Source: an uncultured Clostridia bacterium (GTDB lineage: Bacteria; Bacillota; Clostridia; Oscillospirales; Ruminococcaceae). From it: a DNA stretch of 6,965 nt. Made by a program: the position numbers and the translations under genes. The stretch spans positions 1 to 6,965 of the forward strand of contig CANQOJ010000120.1 in assembly GCA_947625455.1 (NCBI GenBank), written 5' to 3'. Of the stretch, positions 1 to 6,272 are shown piece after piece. Under the pieces are notes generated by a model. It worked only from the letters and a program-made list of their open reading frames with translations. It had not been told where the DNA came from and did no database searches. The first letter of the stretch is position 1. Each line of letters opens with the position of its first letter.

Positions 1-66
1 AAGCCTAGCCGCAGCACCGTTTCCTAGCATCTGAGGCTTTCTCAACAGCCTGAGGTTGGACTTTTT

Positions 67-79
67 ATACAGTCTGTAT
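67..79. promoter_or_regulatory. 13-bp perfect palindrome, candidate operator
   Basis: The half-sites ATACAG (67-72) and CTGTAT (74-79) are exact inverted complements around a single T. The site lies 48 bases upstream of the phosphatase start. The short centre suits a dimeric repressor site better than an RNA hairpin, although a 5-bp stem with a GTC loop followed by a T-rich run (79-87) could also act as a weak terminator for something to the left. TACA-N3-TGTA resembles, but does not match, the TACA-N2-TGTA core of BlaI/MecI/CopY operators. No regulator gene is visible nearby, so the function is inferred. Confidence 0.3.
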
Positions 80-126
80 TTCTTTTTAACGGATTTGCGG
101 TAAATGATAAACAACGACATGACAGG

Positions 127-933
127 ATGGGTGAGGTTTTGAGTACTTTTGTAATGAGCGACATTCACGGCTGTTATGATGAATTTATGACAATGCTGGA
201 CAAAATAAATTTTTCCGACAGCGACAGTCTAATTCTTGCGGGCGACTATATCGACAGGGGAGAGCAGAGCTTTGAAATGCTGAAATGGATAGAAAACTGC
301 CCGAAGAATGTAACTCTTTTGCGGGGAAATCATGAGGAGAAGTTTTCGGAATATGCTGAGCTTATGCTGATGCTGGACAGGGATGAGGCTCTCGGCACTG
401 TGCTTAATTCAAATGCGGATACAAGCGCGCTGTATGATTCCGTGCTGTATTTTCTTGACAGAAATTCAGCGGGATATATGGAGTTTGATTATTACGGCAC
501 GGTGAACACGCTGATTAACGGGTATAAAGCGACGCTATACGACCTGTGCAAGTGGTCGGATATATTTCAGAAAATGCCGTATTTCAAAAAGCTTGATATT
601 AACGGCAGGACGTGTGTTGTTGTACATGCGGGGTATACCGAAGAATTTGACAAGGGCAAAGACGGTTTTGAAAGCGTTGAGGAATTTTATCTGTACGCGC
701 GCGGGAGAGGTTTAAGCGGGGGCATTCGGCGGGGAATGGTAATTGCGGGGCATACGCCGACAATTGCGCAGAAAAAGTTTGCGTATAACAGCGGAAATGT
801 TTTTCGGCATTATGACGAGCAGAAGGACTGTATTTTTTACGACATTGACTGCGGGTGCGTGTTTAAGAGCAAAAATTCGGACGCAAAGCTTGCGTGCATA
901 CGGTTGGAGGACGAGGAGATTTTTTATGTATAA
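127..933 (+). CDS. PPP-family metallophosphoesterase (Ser/Thr phosphatase or Ap4A hydrolase-like)
   Basis: A cytoplasmic dinuclear-metal phosphoesterase of the calcineurin-like/PPP fold. All signature motifs are present in order: D12-x-H14 in SDIHG, GDYIDRG at 39-45, GNHE at 67-70, VHAGY with H167, AGHTP with H209, and a final IDCGC at 240-244. At 268 residues it has the size of bacterial PrpA/ApaH-like enzymes. The motifs fix the chemistry (phosphate monoester or dinucleoside polyphosphate hydrolysis) but not the substrate, which could be phosphoproteins or Ap4A-type alarmones. There is no signal peptide or membrane segment. The region between GNHE and VHAGY (about residues 75-160) is the variable lid. 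The start is uncertain: ATG127 has only ACAGG directly in front of it, while TTG139 (giving MSTFVMSDIHG) has an AGGA-type match 11 bases upstream and starts at the usual distance before the first strand. ATG154 would delete that strand. No terminator is seen between this gene and the next promoter, so readthrough into the next gene is possible. Confidence 0.9.
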   Translation: MGEVLSTFVMSDIHGCYDEFMTMLDKINFSDSDSLILAGDYIDRGEQSFEMLKWIENCPKNVTLLRGNHEEKFSEYAELMLMLDRDEALGTVLNSNADTSALYDSVLYFLDRNSAGYMEFDYYGTVNTLINGYKATLYDLCKWSDIFQKMPYFKKLDINGRTCVVVHAGYTEEFDKGKDGFESVEEFYLYARGRGLSGGIRRGMVIAGHTPTIAQKKFAYNSGNVFRHYDEQKDCIFYDIDCGCVFKSKNSDAKLACIRLEDEEIFYV

Positions 934-967
934 AGAGCGACAAGAAGTTTTTGATTTGTAAAAACCC

Positions 968-996
968 TTGACATTTTAAAGCAATTTGGTTATACT
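968..996 (+). promoter_or_regulatory. strong sigma-A promoter for the small unknown gene
   Basis: The -35 box TTGACA (968-973) is a consensus match. A 17-base spacer separates it from the -10 box TATACT (991-996), which differs from TATAAT at one position. Transcription should start near 1002-1004, about 40 bases before the ATG at 1044. It is the clearest promoter in the window and lies 34 bases after the phosphatase stop, so the downstream gene is a separate transcription unit. Confidence 0.85.
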
Positions 997-1027
997 ATAT
1001 AGGAGAGGCGATATGCAATAAACCTTG

Positions 1028-1034
1028 AAAGGAG
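1028..1034 (+). promoter_or_regulatory. ribosome binding site that decides the start at 1044
   Basis: AAAGGAG at 1028-1034 is a strong Shine-Dalgarno match. The in-frame ATG at 1035 abuts it with no spacing and is unusable. The next in-frame ATG at 1044 has a 9-base spacer, so translation most likely begins there. Confidence 0.8.
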
Positions 1035-1043
1035 ATGACGACA

Positions 1044-1415
1044 ATGGCGGTAGGGAAGTCAAATAAATTCCAAATAGAGAACTGTCTTGAAAGCGACAAT
1101 CTTGCTCTGCAAGGTCTGTACATACAAACCCCGTCCTACGATATAAAAATCGGATATGCCGGCAATTATGCGGAGGACAAGGAAAACAACTGTATAGATA
1201 TGTCCATGATAACCTGCACATGTGAACCAAGGCAGGCTATGCGGTATACAATCGGTCTTGTTGACGGAGAGGCGTATTATGATTTGGGGAGCTGGCAGGC
1301 TTCTATGTTTGAAAAGGATACGCCCAGAGCGCAGAGAGCGCTTGACATTGCGGTTGATACAATTACACAGCTTAACGATTTAATCAGGGAATATTTTGCG
1401 AAATATTCGTCCTAG
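1044..1415 (+). CDS. hypothetical protein, 123 aa
   Basis: I do not recognise this protein. From the ATG at 1044 it is a soluble, acidic, probably cytoplasmic protein with no signal peptide or membrane segment. Residues 8-90 look mostly like beta strands: LYIQTPSYDIKIGYAG, then a strand around CIDMSMITCTCE with Cys50, Cys58 and Cys60, then MRYTIGLVDGEAYYDLGSW. Residues 93-119 look like one amphipathic helix (PRAQRALDIAVDTITQLNDLIREYF). An extra ATG nine bases upstream would add three residues but abuts the Shine-Dalgarno. The strong promoter, good ribosome site and codon use like the neighbours argue that it is a real, expressed gene. CxC plus Cys50 could suggest metal or redox chemistry, but this is only a guess. 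No terminator is seen before the permease, so both may share a transcript. Confidence 0.75.
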   Translation: MAVGKSNKFQIENCLESDNLALQGLYIQTPSYDIKIGYAGNYAEDKENNCIDMSMITCTCEPRQAMRYTIGLVDGEAYYDLGSWQASMFEKDTPRAQRALDIAVDTITQLNDLIREYFAKYSS

Positions 1416-1481
1416 AATCTAGACGGCAGAAACAACATTTCTTGGTAGTAGTTTTTCTAATATGTCGCTATTTATTTTATT

Positions 1482-1487
1482 AAGGAG
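1482..1487 (+). promoter_or_regulatory. ribosome binding site of the permease gene
   Basis: AAGGAG lies 12 bases before the ATG at 1500. This is longer than the usual 6-9 bases, but no other start codon fits better. No convincing promoter was found in 1416-1499; TAATAT at 1458-1463 could be a -10 box but has no matching -35. Confidence 0.6.
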
Positions 1488-1499
1488 TAACGCTATATT

Positions 1500-4202
1500 A
1501 TGATACCATACATATTGCTAAAATACTGGAAAAAGCACATCAAAAGCGCCCTTGCAATGCTCTTTGCAGGGGTGCTGCTTGCGGCTATCGTTTTCATAGG
1601 ACTTGCCGCTGTAAGGGAAAACAGGGCAAGTAGAATTCATGTGCAGTTGAATAATAACATGTACGGACACGCCGAAATAATTGCAGCCAACTCAAATGAC
1701 GAAATATTCCAAAAGGTCACTGAGGGAAAGACGGGATATAATTACTGCGTTATCAATGTTTACGGCAAATTCGAAAACGGCTTATCCTACGGCACTATTG
1801 AAGACGAACAAAACGTCTGGCATATCCCGCTTACAGAGGGCAGAATGCCCGAAACAGCAAACGAAATAGCCGCAGACAGAGGCGCGCTTAACAAGATGTT
1901 CTGGGCGGGAAAATGCGGAGATACCATTACCCTTGACGGGAAAACCTATACTGTTACGGGAATTATTGACGAATATTACGGCACTCACAGGGAGGGCGCA
2001 GAGCTTAACGATAAGTCCTACGTTGCATTCAACAATTTCCCGCACAGAATACCGCTTATATTTGTCGGGAAATGTGACGGCGAACTGCTTTACCGCATAG
2101 ATATGTTCAACGGCTTAATTGATCCCAACATAGGCAAAGAGGCTTATGAAAATGAACTTGAAAAATATAACGACATCTTAAGAGAACTGACTGACGATGG
2201 TAACAATGGTAAAACCGGCTGGTTTTTAACAATTTCGGAATGGGGCAGGGTTAATCAAGACAGCGAACCGGAGGCTGAGTTCTTTTTGGGTATAGCTTTC
2301 ATAGGCGCAATTATTTCGGCATTGTCGGTGTTTTCCATACTTCGCAGTATTTTTTCCGAGCGCAGAAGCAGGATTGAAATATTAAAACGCATAGGCATGA
2401 GCAAGCGCAGAATTGCAATGATGTACGCAGCCGAATGTGCTATGTTTGCCGTTATACAAATAATACTCGGCATATTATTCGGGTTTGCGGCATATGAGGG
2501 AATTTTCAAATTAAGGACAGATGTTATCGGAGAAAAAGTGTATAACGGCTTGACGGATATGTGGCTGGTCACACATTTTACGCCAAATCCGTTCTTATTT
2601 TCCGCAATTATATCGGCAACGGTAATTATTATTGCATATGTTCTCTGTGTTCTGACGGATAAAATTCAGTACAAAGCCGAGGATAAAAACACCGCGCCCC
2701 GTCCGCTTTCAAAATGCTTTAGGCTGATTTTCAGCCATAAAACAGTAACGGCAACGCAAACCGCCGCGCTCACTCTTATCTGCTTTGCCGTTATCGCGGG
2801 GTATCTGTACTATACGGATAACGGGAAACAATCTGTCGATCTGGTTATGTACCTCCCGCCGTCCTCAAATTATTATGTAAACGGTTTGAATATGGAGGAT
2901 GACAATATCGCCGAGTATTATTCAAGCGCCGCTCCGACCGTAAATTATATCGGAGAAACCGCGCCCCTTTTCCCTTTTATCGTTGATAATTTCAGCGCGG
3001 GAATTGACGATAATACGGCGAATACCTTGCCCGAATACGCATTTTCTTTCGGCAGTCTCCCGCAGACTTTGATTTCAAGCGATGAGCGAAAATTGCGTTA
3101 TATAAACGAAATTGACACCTCGTCCGAATCTTTCAGACAAGGACTGCTTGCATTAAGCGATGAACAACATCAGAACTTTTTTGACGACGGGCAGCTTGGC
3201 TCAAAATATCTGTACAAAACGGAAACAAGGCTTACAACTTCAAGGGTTATCGAAAGCCTTTCGGGAAATGTGACAGAGGGCGAGATAAATGTTGACAAAC
3301 TGAACAACGGAGAAGAAATTATTGTCACTTATCAAACCATCAGACCGCCGTTTGAAATAGGCGAGACAATATCCCTCAATTCGGTTTCCGCAGGTGAAGC
3401 GGGTTTCGGCGTTGGAGAAATCACTTCGGCTGAAGTGAAAATATCTGCGCTGATGAAGATAAATCCCGATGAAGATAAAGTCATAAATTCCGTTGTCCGC
3501 AATAAAGAGGATTACAACTTTCTGACAACGGCAGCAGGCGCGTCAGCAATGGGTTTCCCCTGCGCAAAATATACGGGTATTTACGCATTAGAGCCTATGG
3601 ACGGCGGACTTATCCCAAGTTCAGCACAAATGAAAATGCAGTCGCTGGCGATAATGCAGCATGATTATCTTGTCAATCAGTTGATAAAATACAGCAGTTC
3701 AATTGCAATTCTGCTCGTTATGTCGCTGCTGGGATTTGCGGCCTATTTCAACGGCATAGGGATGAAGATAAGGCAGAAGAAATACGAAATTTCGGTGTTG
3801 AGAGCGGTCGGCATAAATCTTAAACAGCTTAAGAAAAAGCTACTTTTGGAAAGCATGAAAATCCCACTTATATCAACAATTGCGGCGTATGTTTTAATCA
3901 AATTATATCAGCTTTCGTGTTGGCTATGCTGGTTAATAGAGGTCTGGTTTGCTCATACTTATTATATCAATAATACAGCGCCTCCTCCCGATTACATAGA
4001 CGCAATTTTTGATGTTTTTATGGACATTGCAAATAATGTTTTCTTTGAGGAAGGACTTATGTGGCAGCCTAATGCGGAGATACCCATGTTGATTTTATTC
4101 GCGGTCATATGCGTGGTGACATTATTGCTGACGATGGCTGCTCTCAGGAAATTCAGGAGCAATATAGCAGGAGATTTGAGCGAGGGGAGAACAAGGCAAT
4201 AA
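1500..4202 (+). CDS. FtsX/MacB-type ABC transporter permease, no ATPase nearby
   Basis: A 900-residue membrane protein with the duplicated FtsX architecture of type VII (mechanotransmission) ABC systems. Predicted helices lie near residues 17-38, 262-285, 307-333, 364-386, 417-437, 731-752, 786-812 and 862-881. Two large extracytoplasmic domains occupy about 39-260 (MacB periplasmic-core-like) and 438-730. The cytoplasmic loops that would touch an ATPase are visible as a pair: RIEILKRIGMSKRRI (291-305) and YEISVLRAVGINLKQL (762-777), both of the E-x-x-L-R-x-x-G type seen in FtsX permeases. The charge pattern agrees with both termini being inside. An aromatic and proline-rich external loop (813-860) between the last two helices is longer than usual. 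Such systems export lipids or peptides, or transmit force across the membrane; the substrate here is unknown. The usual adjacent ATPase is missing: the upstream gene is a small unknown protein and the downstream gene converges. Confidence 0.88.
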   Translation: MIPYILLKYWKKHIKSALAMLFAGVLLAAIVFIGLAAVRENRASRIHVQLNNNMYGHAEIIAANSNDEIFQKVTEGKTGYNYCVINVYGKFENGLSYGTIEDEQNVWHIPLTEGRMPETANEIAADRGALNKMFWAGKCGDTITLDGKTYTVTGIIDEYYGTHREGAELNDKSYVAFNNFPHRIPLIFVGKCDGELLYRIDMFNGLIDPNIGKEAYENELEKYNDILRELTDDGNNGKTGWFLTISEWGRVNQDSEPEAEFFLGIAFIGAIISALSVFSILRSIFSERRSRIEILKRIGMSKRRIAMMYAAECAMFAVIQIILGILFGFAAYEGIFKLRTDVIGEKVYNGLTDMWLVTHFTPNPFLFSAIISATVIIIAYVLCVLTDKIQYKAEDKNTAPRPLSKCFRLIFSHKTVTATQTAALTLICFAVIAGYLYYTDNGKQSVDLVMYLPPSSNYYVNGLNMEDDNIAEYYSSAAPTVNYIGETAPLFPFIVDNFSAGIDDNTANTLPEYAFSFGSLPQTLISSDERKLRYINEIDTSSESFRQGLLALSDEQHQNFFDDGQLGSKYLYKTETRLTTSRVIESLSGNVTEGEINVDKLNNGEEIIVTYQTIRPPFEIGETISLNSVSAGEAGFGVGEITSAEVKISALMKINPDEDKVINSVVRNKEDYNFLTTAAGASAMGFPCAKYTGIYALEPMDGGLIPSSAQMKMQSLAIMQHDYLVNQLIKYSSSIAILLVMSLLGFAAYFNGIGMKIRQKKYEISVLRAVGINLKQLKKKLLLESMKIPLISTIAAYVLIKLYQLSCWLCWLIEVWFAHTYYINNTAPPPDYIDAIFDVFMDIANNVFFEEGLMWQPNAEIPMLILFAVICVVTLLLTMAALRKFRSNIAGDLSEGRTRQ

Positions 4203-6272
4203 TTATTTTGCACATATAACTACTCTGCTGCTAATCCTGCTTAATATTTCGTTCGGAATTGTATCTGCACGCGCGGCAATTTCGTTTGCGGTTATCATTT
4301 CATCACCGGAATTGCCGATTATAACGGCAATATCCCCCTCCCTTACTTCAATATTTGTAACGTCAACAATCGTCTGGTCCATACATATTTTCCCGACAAT
4401 CGGCGCGCGTTTCCCGCTTATCAGCACATGACATTTTCCGTCCGAAAGCGCCCTAGGCAAACCGTCCGCATAGCCTATAGCAAGCGCAGCAACGCGCATA
4501 TCTTCATATGCTTCGCTTGTAAGACCGTAACCTATTGTTTCGCCTTTGTACACGTTTCTGACGGACGTGACGCGCGTTTTAAGTGACATGACGGGCAGGA
4601 GATTTGCATTTACAACACAGCCGTATAACGCTATTCCTGCGCGAATATAATCTCCGCCGAGATGTGCATAATTCAAAAGCCCGAAGCTTGACAGCAAGTG
4701 TACTTTCGGATAATATCCGTTTTCCGCAAGGCTTTCTGCAATGTTAAAAAAACTTTCGGCTTGCCGTTCGGTAAATGATTTATCGGACGGCAAAGTTGTT
4801 TCATCAGCGGAAAGGTGCGTGAAAATTCCGTCAATATAAAGGTTCGGCATTTCAAAAATCCGCTGTATTTTGCCCTCTTCATCTGAACGTATACCAAGTC
4901 TCCTCATTCCCGTGTCAATCCCGATATGACAGTGAATTTTCCCGTATCTGTTAATCAGTTTTGCGTATTCGTAACTCACGATTGTTTGAGATAGCCTGAA
5001 AAAACGAAGCAAAGGAAATTGCGCGGGGTGGGTGTAACCTAAAATCAAAATCTCGCCGCGAATACCGTGTTTACGCAGTTCAGCGCCCTCGTCTGCTGAC
5101 GCAACGCAAAACGCCTTCACGCCCATTTTGTTTAATTCGCGTGAAATCAAAACTGCACCGTGACCGTATGCATTTGCCTTAACGGCGGGCATAAGCTCGG
5201 AATTTTTCGGGGATATGCTGCGCAGATATTCAACGTTTTTGCGCAGTGCATTGACGTCAATTTCCGCCCAGGCGCGCGCTGTCGGGCAGTGTAGGGCATT
5301 GTGCAAATTTCGCGATTTTCTTGTGACAATGACGGCGAAAATTGAAAAGAAACCTGAAAATATTGTTGTCAGAACAAATAAAAGCAACTCTCGTTTTTCA
5401 AAAAAATTCTCCGAAAATATTTTGGAAATTCCGCGCAGAACAATAATTATCAGCGGGTGAATAATGTAAATCCACATTGAGATTTTCCGCAAAATCGGTT
5501 TTTGCGGAATTTTTATCGAGCTTAAAAATGCAAACAAAAACAGCATTGTCGGAACAAGAAAAACATACATGCTGTCGTGTCGGGGTATGTTGAAACCCTT
5601 TAGCAGAAACGCTTCGGCTGTCATTATAACAAAGAATATTTCAACTGCAACAGCAACTTTTTTGCTGTCAAATTTCATATTTGCTTTTTTGAGTTTTGAG
5701 CCCATAAGCAGAAATATCGGCGCGAAAAATAACCCGTTTCTTGTGTAGGAAAAAATGCCGAATAAAATGTTGTAGAATATTTTTAGCGGTACTATGGTAA
5801 TGCCATAGTAGCTGTCGCCGAATATGCCGATAATGTATAAAATTATTGCGATTACAAACGCCTTTTTTGCACTTAATTTTTCGAGAAAATGCACGAGCAA
5901 AATGCCCGTAATGCAGGCGGGGAAGTACCACAAGTGATAATAATACCCGTCGAAAATAAGCATTTTAAGCGCTTTCCCAAGTGAAAAACCGCTGAAATAT
6001 CCCGAATAGATACTAAACGGCAAATACAATAAAGTAACCGCGAGATACATTTTTGTGAGTTTTAAAAGCGCTTTTTTAGGTTGCTCAAAGTTCGTATAAA
6101 ATCCCGTCACCATAAAGAAAAACGGAACTGCGGTTCTTGCAATAATCCTTGTGAGAAAAATATCGGCATACGGATTTATTGTTTCAAGCGGGGAAGTGTG
6201 AATTGAAATCACGAGTATAGCCGCAATCAGCCGAAATAGGTCAAACATTCCGCTTTTTTCGTTTTCGGTCAT
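4203..6272 (-). CDS. vanT: VanT-like membrane-bound serine/alanine racemase
   Basis: A 689-residue fusion, close in length to VanT of enterococci (about 700). Residues 8-316 form an acyltransferase-3-like membrane domain of about 10-11 helices, opening with FDLFRLIAAILVISIHTSP (conserved Arg and His25); in VanT this part is thought to bring L-Ser into the cell. Residues 334-689 form a fold-III PLP racemase: PLP lysine K365 in AVKANAYGHG, the HIGIDTGMRRLG segment at 449-460, RAGIALYG at 544-551, catalytic Tyr601 in GYADG, and MDQ at 631-633. The reaction is L-Ser to D-Ser (or L-Ala to D-Ala), supplying the neighbouring ligase. The ATG overlaps the ligase stop as ATGA, with AGAGG seven bases before it (6280-6284), so the two genes are translationally coupled. 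Two active-site positions differ from standard alanine racemase (see findings), so the Ser versus Ala preference is inferred. The stop codon directly abuts that of the convergent permease gene. Confidence 0.9.
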   Translation of the reverse strand: MTENEKSGMFDLFRLIAAILVISIHTSPLETINPYADIFLTRIIARTAVPFFFMVTGFYTNFEQPKKALLKLTKMYLAVTLLYLPFSIYSGYFSGFSLGKALKMLIFDGYYYHLWYFPACITGILLVHFLEKLSAKKAFVIAIILYIIGIFGDSYYGITIVPLKIFYNILFGIFSYTRNGLFFAPIFLLMGSKLKKANMKFDSKKVAVAVEIFFVIMTAEAFLLKGFNIPRHDSMYVFLVPTMLFLFAFLSSIKIPQKPILRKISMWIYIIHPLIIIVLRGISKIFSENFFEKRELLLFVLTTIFSGFFSIFAVIVTRKSRNLHNALHCPTARAWAEIDVNALRKNVEYLRSISPKNSELMPAVKANAYGHGAVLISRELNKMGVKAFCVASADEGAELRKHGIRGEILILGYTHPAQFPLLRFFRLSQTIVSYEYAKLINRYGKIHCHIGIDTGMRRLGIRSDEEGKIQRIFEMPNLYIDGIFTHLSADETTLPSDKSFTERQAESFFNIAESLAENGYYPKVHLLSSFGLLNYAHLGGDYIRAGIALYGCVVNANLLPVMSLKTRVTSVRNVYKGETIGYGLTSEAYEDMRVAALAIGYADGLPRALSDGKCHVLISGKRAPIVGKICMDQTIVDVTNIEVREGDIAVIIGNSGDEMITANEIAARADTIPNEILSRISSRVVICAK

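Noticed and set aside
1..120. Minus-strand open frame of 40 codons from ATG at 118-120 running off the left edge, very basic (12 Lys/Arg)
   Set aside because: Forty codons without a stop is not unusual by chance, there is no Shine-Dalgarno before the ATG, its promoter would lie inside the phosphatase gene, and I recognise no family. It could be real only if the sequence to the left continues it.
743..961. 72-residue + strand frame inside and past the phosphatase gene
   Set aside because: It lies in another frame of a gene with complete catalytic motifs, is rich in Arg as expected of a shadow frame, and has no ribosome site.
976..1230. 84-residue minus-strand frame over the promoter and small gene
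   Set aside because: It is antisense to a well-supported promoter and gene start, has no recognisable domain, and its own start lacks a ribosome site.
1412..1422. 11-base palindrome CTAGA-A-TCTAG across the stop of the small gene
   Set aside because: It is too short and AT-rich for a terminator stem, has no loop, and is not followed directly by a T-run; it could easily occur by chance.
1416..1499. Possible separate promoter or terminator between the small gene and the permease
   Set aside because: AGAAA/TTTCT forms only a 5-bp stem (1428-1442), and TAATAT at 1458 has no -35 partner at 16-18 bases.
5215..5931. Alternative frames on both strands inside vanT
   Set aside because: The 689-residue fusion is intact with conserved motifs on both sides of the junction, so these are shadows. 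The change from membrane domain to racemase is a true fusion and not a frameshift or misassembly, since the same layout defines VanT.
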